59,654 nt of DNA, taken from contig NZ_QJKI01000024.1 in the NCBI RefSeq assembly GCF_003201855.1, forward strand, positions 1 to 59,654, written 5' to 3'. Source of the DNA: Rivihabitans pingtungensis. GTDB taxonomy: Bacteria; Pseudomonadota; Gammaproteobacteria; Burkholderiales; Aquaspirillaceae. The translations under genes and the position numbers were made by a program. Numbering within the stretch: the first letter of the stretch is position 1; every line of letters starts with the position of its first letter. Positions 36,106 to 44,884 of this stretch are shown piece by piece. The notes below the pieces were generated by a model that was not told the origin of the DNA, did no database searches, and was given only the letters and a program-made list of their open reading frames with translations.

Positions 36106-36220
36106 GAGCGGCTAACAAGACTCAGCGAAGCGCTCCTGGCTAGGCGCGCGGCCGCAGACAGTACAAGGAGTACGGCAAGGTCGCGCAACGACGCCAGGAG
36201 GGTTTTGTTAGCGGCTCTAA
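36103..36220. repeat. Dispersed palindromic repeat after dinD (full length)
   Basis: TAAGAGCGGCTAACAAGACTC ... GGTTTTGTTAGCGGCTCTAA; the end segments are inverted copies. The first TAA is the dinD stop codon. Confidence 0.87.
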
Positions 36221-36320
36221 GAGCGGCTAACAAGACTCAGCGCAGCAATCCTGAACAAGTGTGTGGCCGCAAACGTACGGCAGGCCACACCACTACGTCA
36301 GAGGGTTGTGTGAACGACGC
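36221..36320. repeat. Dispersed palindromic repeat, degraded tandem copy
   Basis: GAGCGGCTAACAAGACTCAGCG is nearly identical to the previous copy, then the unit decays (TGTGTGGCCGCAAACGTACGGC ... GAGGGTTGTGTGAACGACGC). It is in tandem with, and in the same orientation as, 36103-36220. Confidence 0.75.
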
Positions 36321-36348
36321 CCGAATGAATGACATGAGGCAAATCCAC

Positions 36349-37269
36349 TCACCGCCGCATCACCAACCCCAGGCCCGCCACAATCGGCAGCGCCCCCAAT
36401 ACATCGCTCAGCGTCACCGTTTCGCCCAGCAGCGCCGCCGCCAGCAGCACGCCAAACAGCGGATTGAGCAGGTGAAAGCTGCTGGCCTTGGCGGCGCCGC
36501 CGTGGCGCACCAGCCACAGCAGCATCAGCGTGGTGCCAATCGACACCACGGTGGCTTGATAGGCCAAGCTGGCCAGCACCAGCGGGGTGGGGTTGAGCTG
36601 CAAGCCTTCCGTCCACAGCGCCAGCGGCAGCAGGGTCAGGCCGCTGGCCCAGAGTTGCAGGCGGGCGATGCGCCAGGGGTTGAGCTGGCCGGCGGCGCGG
36701 CGGTTGTACAGGGTGGACGCCGCCAGCGCCAGCGCGCCGGCCAGGATCATGCCCACGCCCAGCCAGGCCTTGTGGTCCAGCGCGCTGGCGCCGCCGTTGC
36801 GGCCGGCCATGATCCACGCCACGCCGCCCATGCCGCACAGCAAGCCCAACAGTTGGCGCGCGCCCAGCGGCTCGCGCAGCCACAGCGCGGCCATGGCGGC
36901 GGTCAGCAGCGGGCTGACGCTGACCAGAATCGCCGTCAGCCCGGCCGGCACATGACGCAGGCCGTGATAGCCCAGTCCCAGATACACCACATTGGTCAGC
37001 AAGCCGGCGATCAGCGCGTGCCGCCAGGCGATGGCCGGCGCGGCGGCTTGTTGCGGCGTGTCGCCGGGCAACCAGCGGCGCAGCAGCCACAGCAGCGCGC
37101 CGGCCGCCAAAAAGCGCAGGCTGAGCAGGGTGAACGGGCCGCAGCCGGTCATCGCCTGCTTGCCGGCAATAAAGGCCGAGCTCCAGATCAGGCTGAAGGC
37201 GCAGCCGACCACGGCAATGCGCCAGGCGGGGGTGGACAGCGTAGGGGACGGCAGGGACAGGCTGGACAT
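36349..37269 (-). CDS. EamA/DMT-family transporter
   Basis: 306 residues from the ATG at 37269 (CGGAGACC upstream). Ten hydrophobic segments in two EamA halves: FSLIWSSAFIAGKQAMTGCG at the start of the first, SVSPLLTAAMAALWLREPL in the middle, and LNPLFGVLLAAALLGETVTL in the second. Exporters of amino acids or metabolites are common in the family; the substrate is unknown. It is divergent from a LysR regulator with an inverted repeat between, so regulation by that protein is likely. Confidence 0.9.
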   Translation of the reverse strand: MSSLSLPSPTLSTPAWRIAVVGCAFSLIWSSAFIAGKQAMTGCGPFTLLSLRFLAAGALLWLLRRWLPGDTPQQAAAPAIAWRHALIAGLLTNVVYLGLGYHGLRHVPAGLTAILVSVSPLLTAAMAALWLREPLGARQLLGLLCGMGGVAWIMAGRNGGASALDHKAWLGVGMILAGALALAASTLYNRRAAGQLNPWRIARLQLWASGLTLLPLALWTEGLQLNPTPLVLASLAYQATVVSIGTTLMLLWLVRHGGAAKASSFHLLNPLFGVLLAAALLGETVTLSDVLGALPIVAGLGLVMRR

Positions 37270-37330
37270 CACGGTCTCCGTGGGGGTCAGAACATGGCCA
37301 CACTGTATCGGCGCGCCGAGTATTTGCAAA

Positions 37331-37366
37331 ATTGATAATCCTGCCTTGATAATCAGCTTTATCAAT
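37331..37366. promoter_or_regulatory. Inverted repeat between the EamA and LysR genes
   Basis: ATTGATAA (37331-37338) and TTATCAAT (37359-37366) are perfect inverted arms, with another TTGATAAT (37346-37353) between them. The spacing and position between divergent genes fit a LysR-type regulator binding region. Confidence 0.6.
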
Positions 37367-37385
37367 ACCCATCCTGGAGCCGCGC

Positions 37386-38270
37386 ATGAGCTGGCACACC
37401 CGACACCTGGAGCTGGATTGGCTGCGCGCCTTGGTGACCATTGTCGATTGCGGCGGGTTTTCTGCCGCCGCCGAGCAGCTGGGCCGCAGCCAATCGGCCA
37501 TCAGCCTGCAAATCAAGCGGCTGGAAGACACCGTCGGCCAGCCGGTGTTGCGGCGCAGTCAGGGCCGGGTGGACGGCCCGACCAGCGAAGGCCGGGTGCT
37601 GCTGGACTACGCCCGGCGCATGTTGCGGCTGAACGACGAGGCCTGGGCCTGCTTTGCCCAACCGCAGATGGCCGGCCGCTTGCGGCTGGGCCTGCCGGAA
37701 GAATTGATGGAACAGGTGTTCGCTCCGGTGCAGGCGGCGTTTGCCCGGCTGTATCCGCGCGTGAGCTTGTCGGTGCGCTGTGATTTGTCGGTGCGGCTGG
37801 CGGCGCTGGCCGAGGCCGGCGAGCTGGATTTGGCGCTGGCCAAGCGGGTGGGCGAGCAACCGGCCAGCCTGAGCGGCGAAGCCTGGCGGGTGTTGCGCCG
37901 CGAGCCCCTGCATTGGTTTGACGCCGAAGGCAGCAATGCCCGCGACGGCCGGCCGCTGCCGCTGGCGGTGTTTCATGAGGGCTGCGTGTTTCGCGGCGCG
38001 GCCTTGAGCGCGCTGCACGAGGCCGGCTTGAGCGGCGAGGTGCGTTTTGTCGGCAGCAGCATCGGCGCCATGCGCCACGCGGTGCTGGCCGGGCTGGCGC
38101 TGGCGCCGCTGCCGGCCAGCCTGGCGGCGCCGGGCATGCGCAGCGCCAACGACAGCCTGCCGCCCTTGCCGGCGTGCGAGCTGGTGGCGCGCTATGGGGT
38201 GGGCGAGCCGCACCCGGCGGCCGAGCGTTTGTGGGGGTTGTTTGCCGAGCAGTTAGGGAAAGGTATGTAG
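37386..38270 (+). CDS. LysR-family transcriptional regulator
   Basis: 294 residues: MSWHTRHLELDWLRALVTIV with the HTH GGFSAAAEQLGRSQSAISLQ and IKRLEDTVGQPVLRR, then a substrate-binding domain (GRLRLGLPEELMEQVFAPVQ). The effector is not known. It is divergent from the EamA transporter, which it probably controls. A short hairpin lies after the stop (GCGGGGT-TTC-ACCCCGC, 38311-38327). Confidence 0.93.
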   Translation: MSWHTRHLELDWLRALVTIVDCGGFSAAAEQLGRSQSAISLQIKRLEDTVGQPVLRRSQGRVDGPTSEGRVLLDYARRMLRLNDEAWACFAQPQMAGRLRLGLPEELMEQVFAPVQAAFARLYPRVSLSVRCDLSVRLAALAEAGELDLALAKRVGEQPASLSGEAWRVLRREPLHWFDAEGSNARDGRPLPLAVFHEGCVFRGAALSALHEAGLSGEVRFVGSSIGAMRHAVLAGLALAPLPASLAAPGMRSANDSLPPLPACELVARYGVGEPHPAAERLWGLFAEQLGKGM

Positions 38271-38570
38271 GGTGCCAAGGTGCCGCGCTACGCGCGGGGT
38301 ATGATTTTGGGCGGGGTTTCACCCCGCACCCGACCCTATTTCTTTGTCTCGCCAAAGAAATAGGGAAAAGAAAGGCGACCCGGGCGTCGCGCCCTACGCC
38401 TACGGCTTCGGGTACCTTGCGCTTCTCGAAAGTCAGGGCCGCCACGGAATGGCGCGTCGGCTGCGCCGCCGCTTAACCGTGACGGACAACCCCCTGACTT
38501 TCTGCGATGCTCAGCGCGCCACACGGGATAAACGGCGGTTAAGCGCCACCGCCTGAGGCACATAATCAAC
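38271..38570. other. Gene-free, hairpin-rich stretch of widespread-repeat type
   Basis: Contains GCGGGGT-TTC-ACCCCGC (38311-38327) and a perfect 13-bp stem CCCTATTTCTTTG / CAAAGAAATAGGG (38334-38346 and 38353-38365). ORF-like readings (for example MSRQRNREKKGDPGVAPYAY) resemble spurious small proteins annotated from similar sequence in other proteobacteria. I see no second copy in this window. A real gene here is unlikely. Confidence 0.5.
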
Positions 38571-38621
38571 CTGCCTAAACGCACAGCAGTCCATCAATAC
38601 CTACGCATGCCGGTGTTGCCC

Positions 38622-39521
38622 TCAATCATGAATATCACTGACCTCAACCTCGGCCTGCGGCCGCGACAACACCAGCACCCCGGCCAGAATCAGCGCGCCG
38701 CCCAGCAGTTGCGACATGCTCACCGATTCGCCCAGCCACACCGCCGCCAGCAGCACGGTGACCACCGGTTCGAAGGTGGACATCATCGAGGCGCGGGTGG
38801 CGCCCACCCAGCGCAGCCCGACCAAAAACCCGACAATCGCCAGCACGGTGCAAATCAGCGCAATCGCCAGCAGCGCCAGCCAGCCGGCGCTATTGTGCGG
38901 CCAGTGCAGGCCATCGCCCTTGGCCAGCACAATCAGGCCATTGGTCACGCTGGCGGCCAAAAACACCACGCAAGCCGAAGAAATCGGGTGGCTGCCGGTG
39001 GCGTAGCGCCCGCCCAGCAAGATATAGCTGGAATAAATCAGCGCCGAGGCCACGCCCAGAGCAATGCCCAGCGGCTGGCCGGCCAGTTCCAGCCCCAGGG
39101 TGATCACCAGGCCGCTGAAGGTCAGCGCGGCGGCCAGCCATTTGCGCGCGGTAAGCTGCTCGCCAAACAGCCAGGCCGACAGCAGCATCACCAGCACCGG
39201 ATACAGATACAGCAGCAAGGCCACGGTGCCGGCCGGGGCGTAATTGAGCGCCATGAAAAAAGTTTGCGAATTGCCGGTGTAGCACACCCCGCCCATCACC
39301 AGCAGCGCCACCAGCGCCCGCCCGCGCGGCCACGGCAGCCGGCCAATCAGCACCACCGGCAACAGGCACAGCCCGGCCAAAGTAAAACGCAAAAACAATA
39401 AAGACGCGGCATCCAGGCCGGCGGCGTAAGCCAGCTTGGCAAAAATCGCCATGCTGCCAAAGGCGGCGGCGGACACCAGCACGCACACCGTGCCCCACAA
39501 ACGGGGCGAACGCAATTCCAT
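38622..39521 (-). CDS. EamA/DMT-family transporter
   Basis: 299 residues from the ATG at 39521 with GGAGCCTGACATC upstream: MELRSPRLWGTVCVLVSAAA. Ten hydrophobic segments, EamA repeats with LLFLRFTLAGLCLLPVVLIG and FEPVVTVLLAAVWLGESVSM. Different from the EamA protein at 36349 and with its own surroundings. Substrate unknown. A reading extended to 39794 would add non-conserved sequence. Confidence 0.9.
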   Translation of the reverse strand: MELRSPRLWGTVCVLVSAAAFGSMAIFAKLAYAAGLDAASLLFLRFTLAGLCLLPVVLIGRLPWPRGRALVALLVMGGVCYTGNSQTFFMALNYAPAGTVALLLYLYPVLVMLLSAWLFGEQLTARKWLAAALTFSGLVITLGLELAGQPLGIALGVASALIYSSYILLGGRYATGSHPISSACVVFLAASVTNGLIVLAKGDGLHWPHNSAGWLALLAIALICTVLAIVGFLVGLRWVGATRASMMSTFEPVVTVLLAAVWLGESVSMSQLLGGALILAGVLVLSRPQAEVEVSDIHD

Positions 39522-39883
39522 GATGTCAGGCTCCAGCAAGCAGGGCTGTCGCGGCGGGCGTGCGCCTTGTGGTGCGCAAATTATTAGACAGCCGTCACAG
39601 CCATTATCGGGCGAACAGCCTAGCACAGCACTGCGCCAGCGGCAGCATCTGTGCAGTAAAACACCCGAAACCAGCAGAGACAGCGCACAGTTTTGGTGAA
39701 AACACCCTGGCGGATCGGGTGTTGCACCGGGGCAGCAGCGCAAAAATCTGATGAAAATCTTCAACACTGCCGGCATGCGACAGACAGATGACACGCAACC
39801 GCCCTGTCATCTAACCGTCATCGCCCTGCGCTATGCTGTTTGCCCCACCTTTGCTATCCTCGCGCCCCGGCGCGCCATGCCCA

Positions 39884-40579
39884 ATGTCTGACTTCGACCT
39901 TTTCGCCATGGAAACTCTGGCTGCCGACGCCAGCCGGCAAGTGCTGGCCAATCCGCACGCCAGCGCGGCCGATTATCGCCAGGCCTTGGGCACACTGCTG
40001 ACGCATTTCGAGCGGCTGGTGCGGGAAACCCGGCGCATGATCAGCCAGTCCGACCGGCGCGAGGCCGAGATGAACCAGCTCAACGCCCGCCTGGGCGAGC
40101 TGGCCCGCCGCCTGCAATACGAAGCCACCCATGACGGGCTGACCGGCGTGCTGAACCGCGCGGCCATCACCGACCGCGCCGAGCAATTGATGGGCGCGGT
40201 GATTCTGCTGGACATCGACCACTTCAAACGCATCAATGATCACCACGGCCACCCCTGCGGCGACGCCACGCTGATTGAGCTCACCCGCCGGGTGCTGGCC
40301 ACACTGCCGGCGGAAGCCATGCTGGGCCGGCTGGGCGGCGAGGAATTCCTGGTGGTGTGCCCCGGCATGCGGCTGGGCGAGGCGGCGATTCTGGCGGAAA
40401 CCGTGCGCGAGCAGGTGGCCGGCCAGCCGTTCACTGCCGGTGGCCACGCGCTGGCGGTCAGCATCAGCGCTGGCGTGGCCCTGCTGATGGCCGATGCGCA
40501 CAGCGCCTATCAAAGCGCCGACGCCGCGCTGTATCGGGCCAAGAGCGGCGGGCGCAATCGGGTGGAAGTGGCGCGCTGA
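39884..40579 (+). CDS. GGDEF-domain diguanylate cyclase
   Basis: 231 residues from the ATG at 39884: MSDFDLFAMETLAADASRQV. A coiled-coil region (RETRRMISQSDRREAEMNQL) leads to the GGDEF domain: HDGLTGVLNRAAI, ILLDIDHFKRINDHHGHPCG, and the active-site GRLGGEEFLVV. The GGEEF variant is catalytically competent in many enzymes. The inhibitory I-site RxxD five residues before it is absent (EAMLG), so product inhibition there is not expected. No membrane segment or known sensor domain. It makes cyclic di-GMP. Confidence 0.92.
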   Translation: MSDFDLFAMETLAADASRQVLANPHASAADYRQALGTLLTHFERLVRETRRMISQSDRREAEMNQLNARLGELARRLQYEATHDGLTGVLNRAAITDRAEQLMGAVILLDIDHFKRINDHHGHPCGDATLIELTRRVLATLPAEAMLGRLGGEEFLVVCPGMRLGEAAILAETVREQVAGQPFTAGGHALAVSISAGVALLMADAHSAYQSADAALYRAKSGGRNRVEVAR

Positions 40580-41062
40580 GCGGGCCGGCGGCTTACCCCG
40601 GTATGCTGGGCACGGTGGACAATACCCTGCTCGCGTGGTGATGCAACCTGGTCGTACTGCGGTCGTGCGCTGGCGGTGTCAGCGTCGCGGACAACACTCA
40701 GCGCAGCAATCCCGGCCTGGCGAGTGGCCGCTGGCCCTACCGCGAGTAGGGCAAAAAACCACCAGGTGATTGGCCAACGGCCAATATGCCAGATCGTCAG
40801 CGCTGCTCAGTGTGGCTGTTGGCGCGCCGGGCATGGGCAGCCCATGGGGTGCGCCGTTTTGCGCAATCCGCTATCCTTCTGCCTTGATTTTCAGGCTGCG
40901 ATGCTGACAAATACTTGTTTTTACAATGGCTTTTGTTGCACCGCACCAGCCTGAACTATGCCGCTGCGGCATGGCGTGATGAACAAACAGCATTGGTCAG
41001 CCATTTGTGCGTGTCGCTATAGTCCGCAGCCTGTACCGCCTGACAGGATTCGATTTCACTCC
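40580..41062. other. Intergenic stretch upstream of aspA with a degraded repeat
   Basis: About 480 bp with no credible gene. Between about 40610 and 40780, ACTCAGCGCAGCAATCCCGG and CGGTCGTGCGCTGG recall the dispersed repeat but are heavily decayed. The remainder should contain the aspA promoter. Confidence 0.4.
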
Positions 41063-42481
41063 ATGACTGCTTCTGCCGAACGCACCGAACACGATCTGCT
41101 GGGCGCGCGCACGCTGCCCGGCCACGCCTATTACGGCATTCACACCCTGCGCGCGCTGGAGAATTTTCCGATCAGCGGCGCGCCGATTTCGGTGTATCCC
41201 GAGCTGATTCGCGCGCTGGCCTGCGTCAAGCAAGCCGCCGCCGAAGCCAATGCCGAGCTGGGCTTGCTGCCCGAGGCCAAGCGCCGGGCGATTGTCGCCG
41301 CCTGCGCCGAAATCCGTGCCGGCGCGCTGCACGAGCATTTTGTGGTGGATGTGATCCAGGGCGGCGCCGGCACCTCCACCAATATGAACGCCAACGAAGT
41401 GATCGCCAACCGTGCGCTGGAGCTGATGGGCCACCAGCGCGGCGACTATCAGCACCTGCACCCGCATCAGGACGTCAACCTCAGCCAGAGCACCAATGAT
41501 GTCTACCCCACCGCACTGAAGCTGGCCGCCTACTTTGGCATCAGCCGCTTGCGCGAAGCGATGGCCTATCTGCGCCAGGCGTTTGCCGACCGCGCCGAGG
41601 CGTTTGCCGATGTACTGAAAATGGGCCGCACCCAGTTACAGGACGCGGTGCCGATGACGCTGGGCCAGGAGTTTGGCGCTTATGCGGTGATGCTGGGCGA
41701 GGACGAAGCCCGGCTGGGCGAGGCGTCTTTGCTGATTACCGAAATCAATCTGGGCGCCACCGCCATTGGCACCGGCATCAACACCCACCCGGATTACGCC
41801 CATGTCGCCTGCCGCCATCTGGCGCGCATCAGCGGCGTGCCGGTGTCCACCGCGGATAACCTGGTGGAAGCCTCGCAGGATTGCGGCAGCTTTGTGCAGC
41901 TTTCCGGCGTGCTCAAGCGGGTGGCGGTGAAACTGTCCAAAACCTGCAACGACCTGCGCCTGTTGTCATCCGGCCCGCGCGCTGGCCTGGGCGAAATCAA
42001 TCTGCCCACCACCCAGGCCGGTTCCAGCATCATCCCCGGCAAGGTCAACCCGGTGATCCCGGAAGTGGTCAACCAGATTGCTTTTGAGGTGATTGGCAAT
42101 GACCTGACCGTCAGCTTTGCCGCCGAGGCCGGCCAGTTGCAGCACAACGCCTTCGAACCGATCATCGCCCACAGCCTGTTCAAGAGCATCACCCACTTGC
42201 GCAATGGCTGCCTGGTGCTGGCCGACCGCTGCGTGCGCGGCATCACCGCCAACCGCGAGCATATGCGTGCGCAGGTGGAAAACTCCATCGGGATTGTCAC
42301 CGCACTGACGCCGTATATCGGCTACGAACAGGCCACCGAGCTGGCGCAGGACGCGCTGCAAACCGGGCGCAGCGTGTACAAGCTGGCGCTGGCCAAGGGC
42401 TTGCTCACCCGCGAGGCGCTGGAAGAAATCCTCAAACCAGAACGGCTGACCCGCCCGCGCAAGTTTGTGCCGCTGCGCTGA
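41063..42481 (+). CDS. aspA: Aspartate ammonia-lyase
   Basis: 472 residues from the ATG at 41063: MTASAERTEHDLLGARTLPG then HAYYGIHTLRALENF. Fumarase/aspartase-superfamily blocks: NLSQSTNDVYPTALKLA, GRTQLQDAVPMTLGQEF, and the signature GSSIIPGKVNPVIPEVVNQI (G320 on). The C-terminal half (AAEAGQLQHNAFEPIIAHSL, NSIGIVTALTPYIGYE) follows AspA rather than class II fumarase. It converts L-aspartate to fumarate and ammonia. An in-frame extension to 40958 is not conserved. Confidence 0.93.
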   Translation: MTASAERTEHDLLGARTLPGHAYYGIHTLRALENFPISGAPISVYPELIRALACVKQAAAEANAELGLLPEAKRRAIVAACAEIRAGALHEHFVVDVIQGGAGTSTNMNANEVIANRALELMGHQRGDYQHLHPHQDVNLSQSTNDVYPTALKLAAYFGISRLREAMAYLRQAFADRAEAFADVLKMGRTQLQDAVPMTLGQEFGAYAVMLGEDEARLGEASLLITEINLGATAIGTGINTHPDYAHVACRHLARISGVPVSTADNLVEASQDCGSFVQLSGVLKRVAVKLSKTCNDLRLLSSGPRAGLGEINLPTTQAGSSIIPGKVNPVIPEVVNQIAFEVIGNDLTVSFAAEAGQLQHNAFEPIIAHSLFKSITHLRNGCLVLADRCVRGITANREHMRAQVENSIGIVTALTPYIGYEQATELAQDALQTGRSVYKLALAKGLLTREALEEILKPERLTRPRKFVPLR

Positions 42482-42594
42482 CACACACTGATGACGCACT
42501 GCCAACCAAACCGGCGCGCAGACACGGGAAAATCTTGTGCGCAGCGCACCGGACAGCGCCTGCTGCGCCAGGATGCGGTGAGTTGCATTCGCCG

Positions 42595-43236
42595 CTACAG
42601 CCAGCCGTGCTCAATGGCGAATTTGGCCAGGCCGGCGGCCGAATCAATGCCCAGCTTGCGGCGCACGCTTAACCGGTGGGTTTCGGCAGTGCGCACGCTG
42701 ATGTCCAGTTGCAGGGCGATGGCCTTGTTGGACAGCCCCTGCGCCAGCAGGATCAGCACTTCGCGTTCGCGCTCGGACAAGCCATGGCCGGGCTGGGCGT
42801 GGCGCTGGGCAAACAGCGTGCGCGCCACTTCGGTGCTGTAATAGCTGCCGCCAGCGGCCACGGCGTCGATGGCAGCGATGATTTCGTGCGAGCCGGCGTC
42901 TTTCAGCACATAGCCCTTGGCCCCGGCGGCAATCGCCCGGCTGTAATACTCGGGGGTGTCGTACATGCTGAGAATCAGCACGCGGATGGCCGGGTGCGCC
43001 TGGCTGAGTCGCTCGGTCAGCTCCAGGCCGTTCATTTCTTTCATGCCGATGTCCACCAGCATCACGTCAGGGCACAGCTCGGCGGCGCACAGCAGCGCCT
43101 CGTGGCCATTGCTGGCCTCGCCAATCACCTCCAGATGCGCCACTGCGCCCAGCCGGGCGCGCAGGCCATCGCGCACCAGCGGATGGTCGTCCACCAACAT
43201 CAGGCGCACCGGCAGGGTGCTGACTGCGTCATTCAT
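42595..43236 (-). CDS. NarL/LuxR-type response regulator
   Basis: 213 residues from the ATG at 43236. REC domain with VDDHPLVRDGL and acceptor D62 in VMLVDIGMKEMNG; LuxR-type HTH LSEREREVLILLAQGLSNKA with TAETHRLSVRRKLGI. The start overlaps the stop of the histidine kinase by 4 bp, so they are a translationally coupled pair. It is probably the regulator of the divergent cstA operon, by analogy with the pyruvate-sensing pairs that control BtsT/CstA-type carriers. Confidence 0.93.
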   Translation of the reverse strand: MNDAVSTLPVRLMLVDDHPLVRDGLRARLGAVAHLEVIGEASNGHEALLCAAELCPDVMLVDIGMKEMNGLELTERLSQAHPAIRVLILSMYDTPEYYSRAIAAGAKGYVLKDAGSHEIIAAIDAVAAGGSYYSTEVARTLFAQRHAQPGHGLSEREREVLILLAQGLSNKAIALQLDISVRTAETHRLSVRRKLGIDSAAGLAKFAIEHGWL

Positions 43237-44597
43237 AACAAAGCCTCGCGTTCCAAGGGCAGGCTGACACGCAGCACGGTGCGCCCTGGGATGGATTGCA
43301 GAGAAAAATCGCCCGCCAGATGCTCCACGCGCTCGCGGATATTGCGCAGGCCAATGCCGGTGCTGGCGTATAGCGCATCCGCCGGGCAGCCGCGGCCGTT
43401 GTCGATCAGCGTCAGCTCCACCCGGTTGCCGTGGCGGCAGAGCTGGATGTCCACCTGGCTGGCGTGGGCGTGGCGCTCGATATTGCACAGCCCTTCCTGG
43501 GCAATGCGGAACAGCGCCACGGTTTTGGCCGGCTGGCGATTCAGCGCGGTCATCTCGTGGTCGGTGTGTTGCTGCACGACGATGCCGGTGCGCTGGGCAA
43601 ATTCGCGGCTGAGTTGGTCCAGCGCGGCGGCCAGCCCCAGGGTATCCAGCAGCGAGGGGTGCAGGTCGTGCGAAATCCGTCGCACCTCGCCAATCGCCTC
43701 ACCCAGCCGGCCCAGGCCCTGGCGCATGCTGTCGCTGGCGCGCTCGTCGCCGTGGTCCAGTTGGTGCTGGGCCAATTCAAACTGAAACTTCACCGACACC
43801 AATAACTGCGAAATGCCGTCGTGCAGCTCGCGCGACACCCGCGCGCGCTCGTCTTCCTGCGATTGCACAATGCGCTGGGCCATGGCTTTGAGCTTGCTGT
43901 CGGCCAGCCGGTGTTCGCTGACATTCAGCGCCAGCCCGCCGGCAAACACCAGCAGCACCGCCACCAACGCCACCGCGCCCAGCGCCAGCAAGGTGCTGCG
44001 GGCATTGCCGCGCGCGCGTTCGCGCACTTGGGCGGTGGCGCGCTCGACATCGTCCAGATAAATACCGGTGCCCAACATCCAGCCCCAGCGCGGCAGCAGC
44101 TCTACATAGCCAAGTTTTTCCGTCATCTGGTGGATAGAGGGTTTTTCCCAGCCGTAGCGCTGGTAGCCGTCACCGTCGCGAGCGGCGGCCAGCAGGGCGC
44201 GGATCACATGGCGGCCTTGCGGGTCGGTCAAATCCCACAGATTGCGCCCGACCAGCTCGGGCTGGCGTGGATGCACCAGGTTGCGTCCGCCAGTGTCGTA
44301 GGCAAAGAAATAGCCGTCATCGCCAAAGCTCAGCCCCTGCAAGATCGCCTTGGCCTGTGTCTGCGCCTGTTCGCGCGGCAGGCGTGGGTTGGCGTACAGC
44401 GGCTCGATCGAGCTTAAGGCCAGCTCGACATAGTGCTTGAGCTCGGCGCGTTTGCTGGCCAGCAGGCTTTCTTCCAGCAGCGCGGCCTGTTGTTCGGCCA
44501 GCCGCTCGGCGCGGTATTGCACCAGCGCGCCCACCGCCACAATCGCCAGCAGCAGCGGCAGCACGGTAAGCGCCAGAATTTTGTGTTTGAGTTCCAT
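43233..44597 (-). CDS. Sensor histidine kinase with Cache domain (HisKA_3 type)
   Basis: 454 residues from the ATG at 44597: MELKHKILALTVLPLLLAIV (membrane helix 1). The periplasmic single-Cache domain (DDGYFFAYDTGGRNLVHPRQ, LPRWGWMLGTGIYLDDV) is of the small-carboxylate-binding type. After membrane helix 2 (ALGAVALVAVLLVFAGGLAL) come HisKA_3 with ERARVSRELHDGISQLL (phosphorylated His) and an ATPase domain with DNGRGCPADALYASTGIGLR. It pairs with the downstream response regulator and is divergent from cstA, 287 bp away. Confidence 0.92.
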   Translation of the reverse strand: MELKHKILALTVLPLLLAIVAVGALVQYRAERLAEQQAALLEESLLASKRAELKHYVELALSSIEPLYANPRLPREQAQTQAKAILQGLSFGDDGYFFAYDTGGRNLVHPRQPELVGRNLWDLTDPQGRHVIRALLAAARDGDGYQRYGWEKPSIHQMTEKLGYVELLPRWGWMLGTGIYLDDVERATAQVRERARGNARSTLLALGAVALVAVLLVFAGGLALNVSEHRLADSKLKAMAQRIVQSQEDERARVSRELHDGISQLLVSVKFQFELAQHQLDHGDERASDSMRQGLGRLGEAIGEVRRISHDLHPSLLDTLGLAAALDQLSREFAQRTGIVVQQHTDHEMTALNRQPAKTVALFRIAQEGLCNIERHAHASQVDIQLCRHGNRVELTLIDNGRGCPADALYASTGIGLRNIRERVEHLAGDFSLQSIPGRTVLRVSLPLEREALL

Positions 44598-44884
44598 GGC
44601 TTTGCTGCACCGCACTACGTAGTACTGCGTAGCGGCGGCCGGTAGTCGTGCGGATGTGGACAGAGACGCAAAAAGCCATAGTAGAGCCCAAGCCCGGCCG
44701 CTGGCGCAAGCCCGCGCCGTCTGCGCCATGGCCACGCCCTTGCCGGCGGGCGCAGATCCGCTGCCGGCGGCAAGCCCCCTGCCCTCGTCCCCCTCGGCGA
44801 GCGGCTGGGAGCTTGCTCACGCTTGTCTGACGTCGGCGCGCCAACGCAGCGCGCCCGCACATCTAAATCATCTGGAGAACTGTC

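Noticed and set aside
38344..38556. 70-residue ORF MSRQRNREKKGDPGVAPYAY...
   Set aside because: It lies in a hairpin-rich repeat-like stretch and resembles commonly mis-annotated spurious proteins; no ribosome-binding site.
40600..40790. Further copy of the palindromic repeat between the GGDEF gene and aspA
   Set aside because: Fragments resemble the repeat but are too decayed to list as a firm copy; noted only in the intergenic entry.
44729..44743. Possible sigma-54 site upstream of cstA (TGGCCACGCCCTTGC)
   Set aside because: It has the GG-N10-GC spacing but three mismatches in the -24 block, in GC-rich sequence where chance matches are expected.
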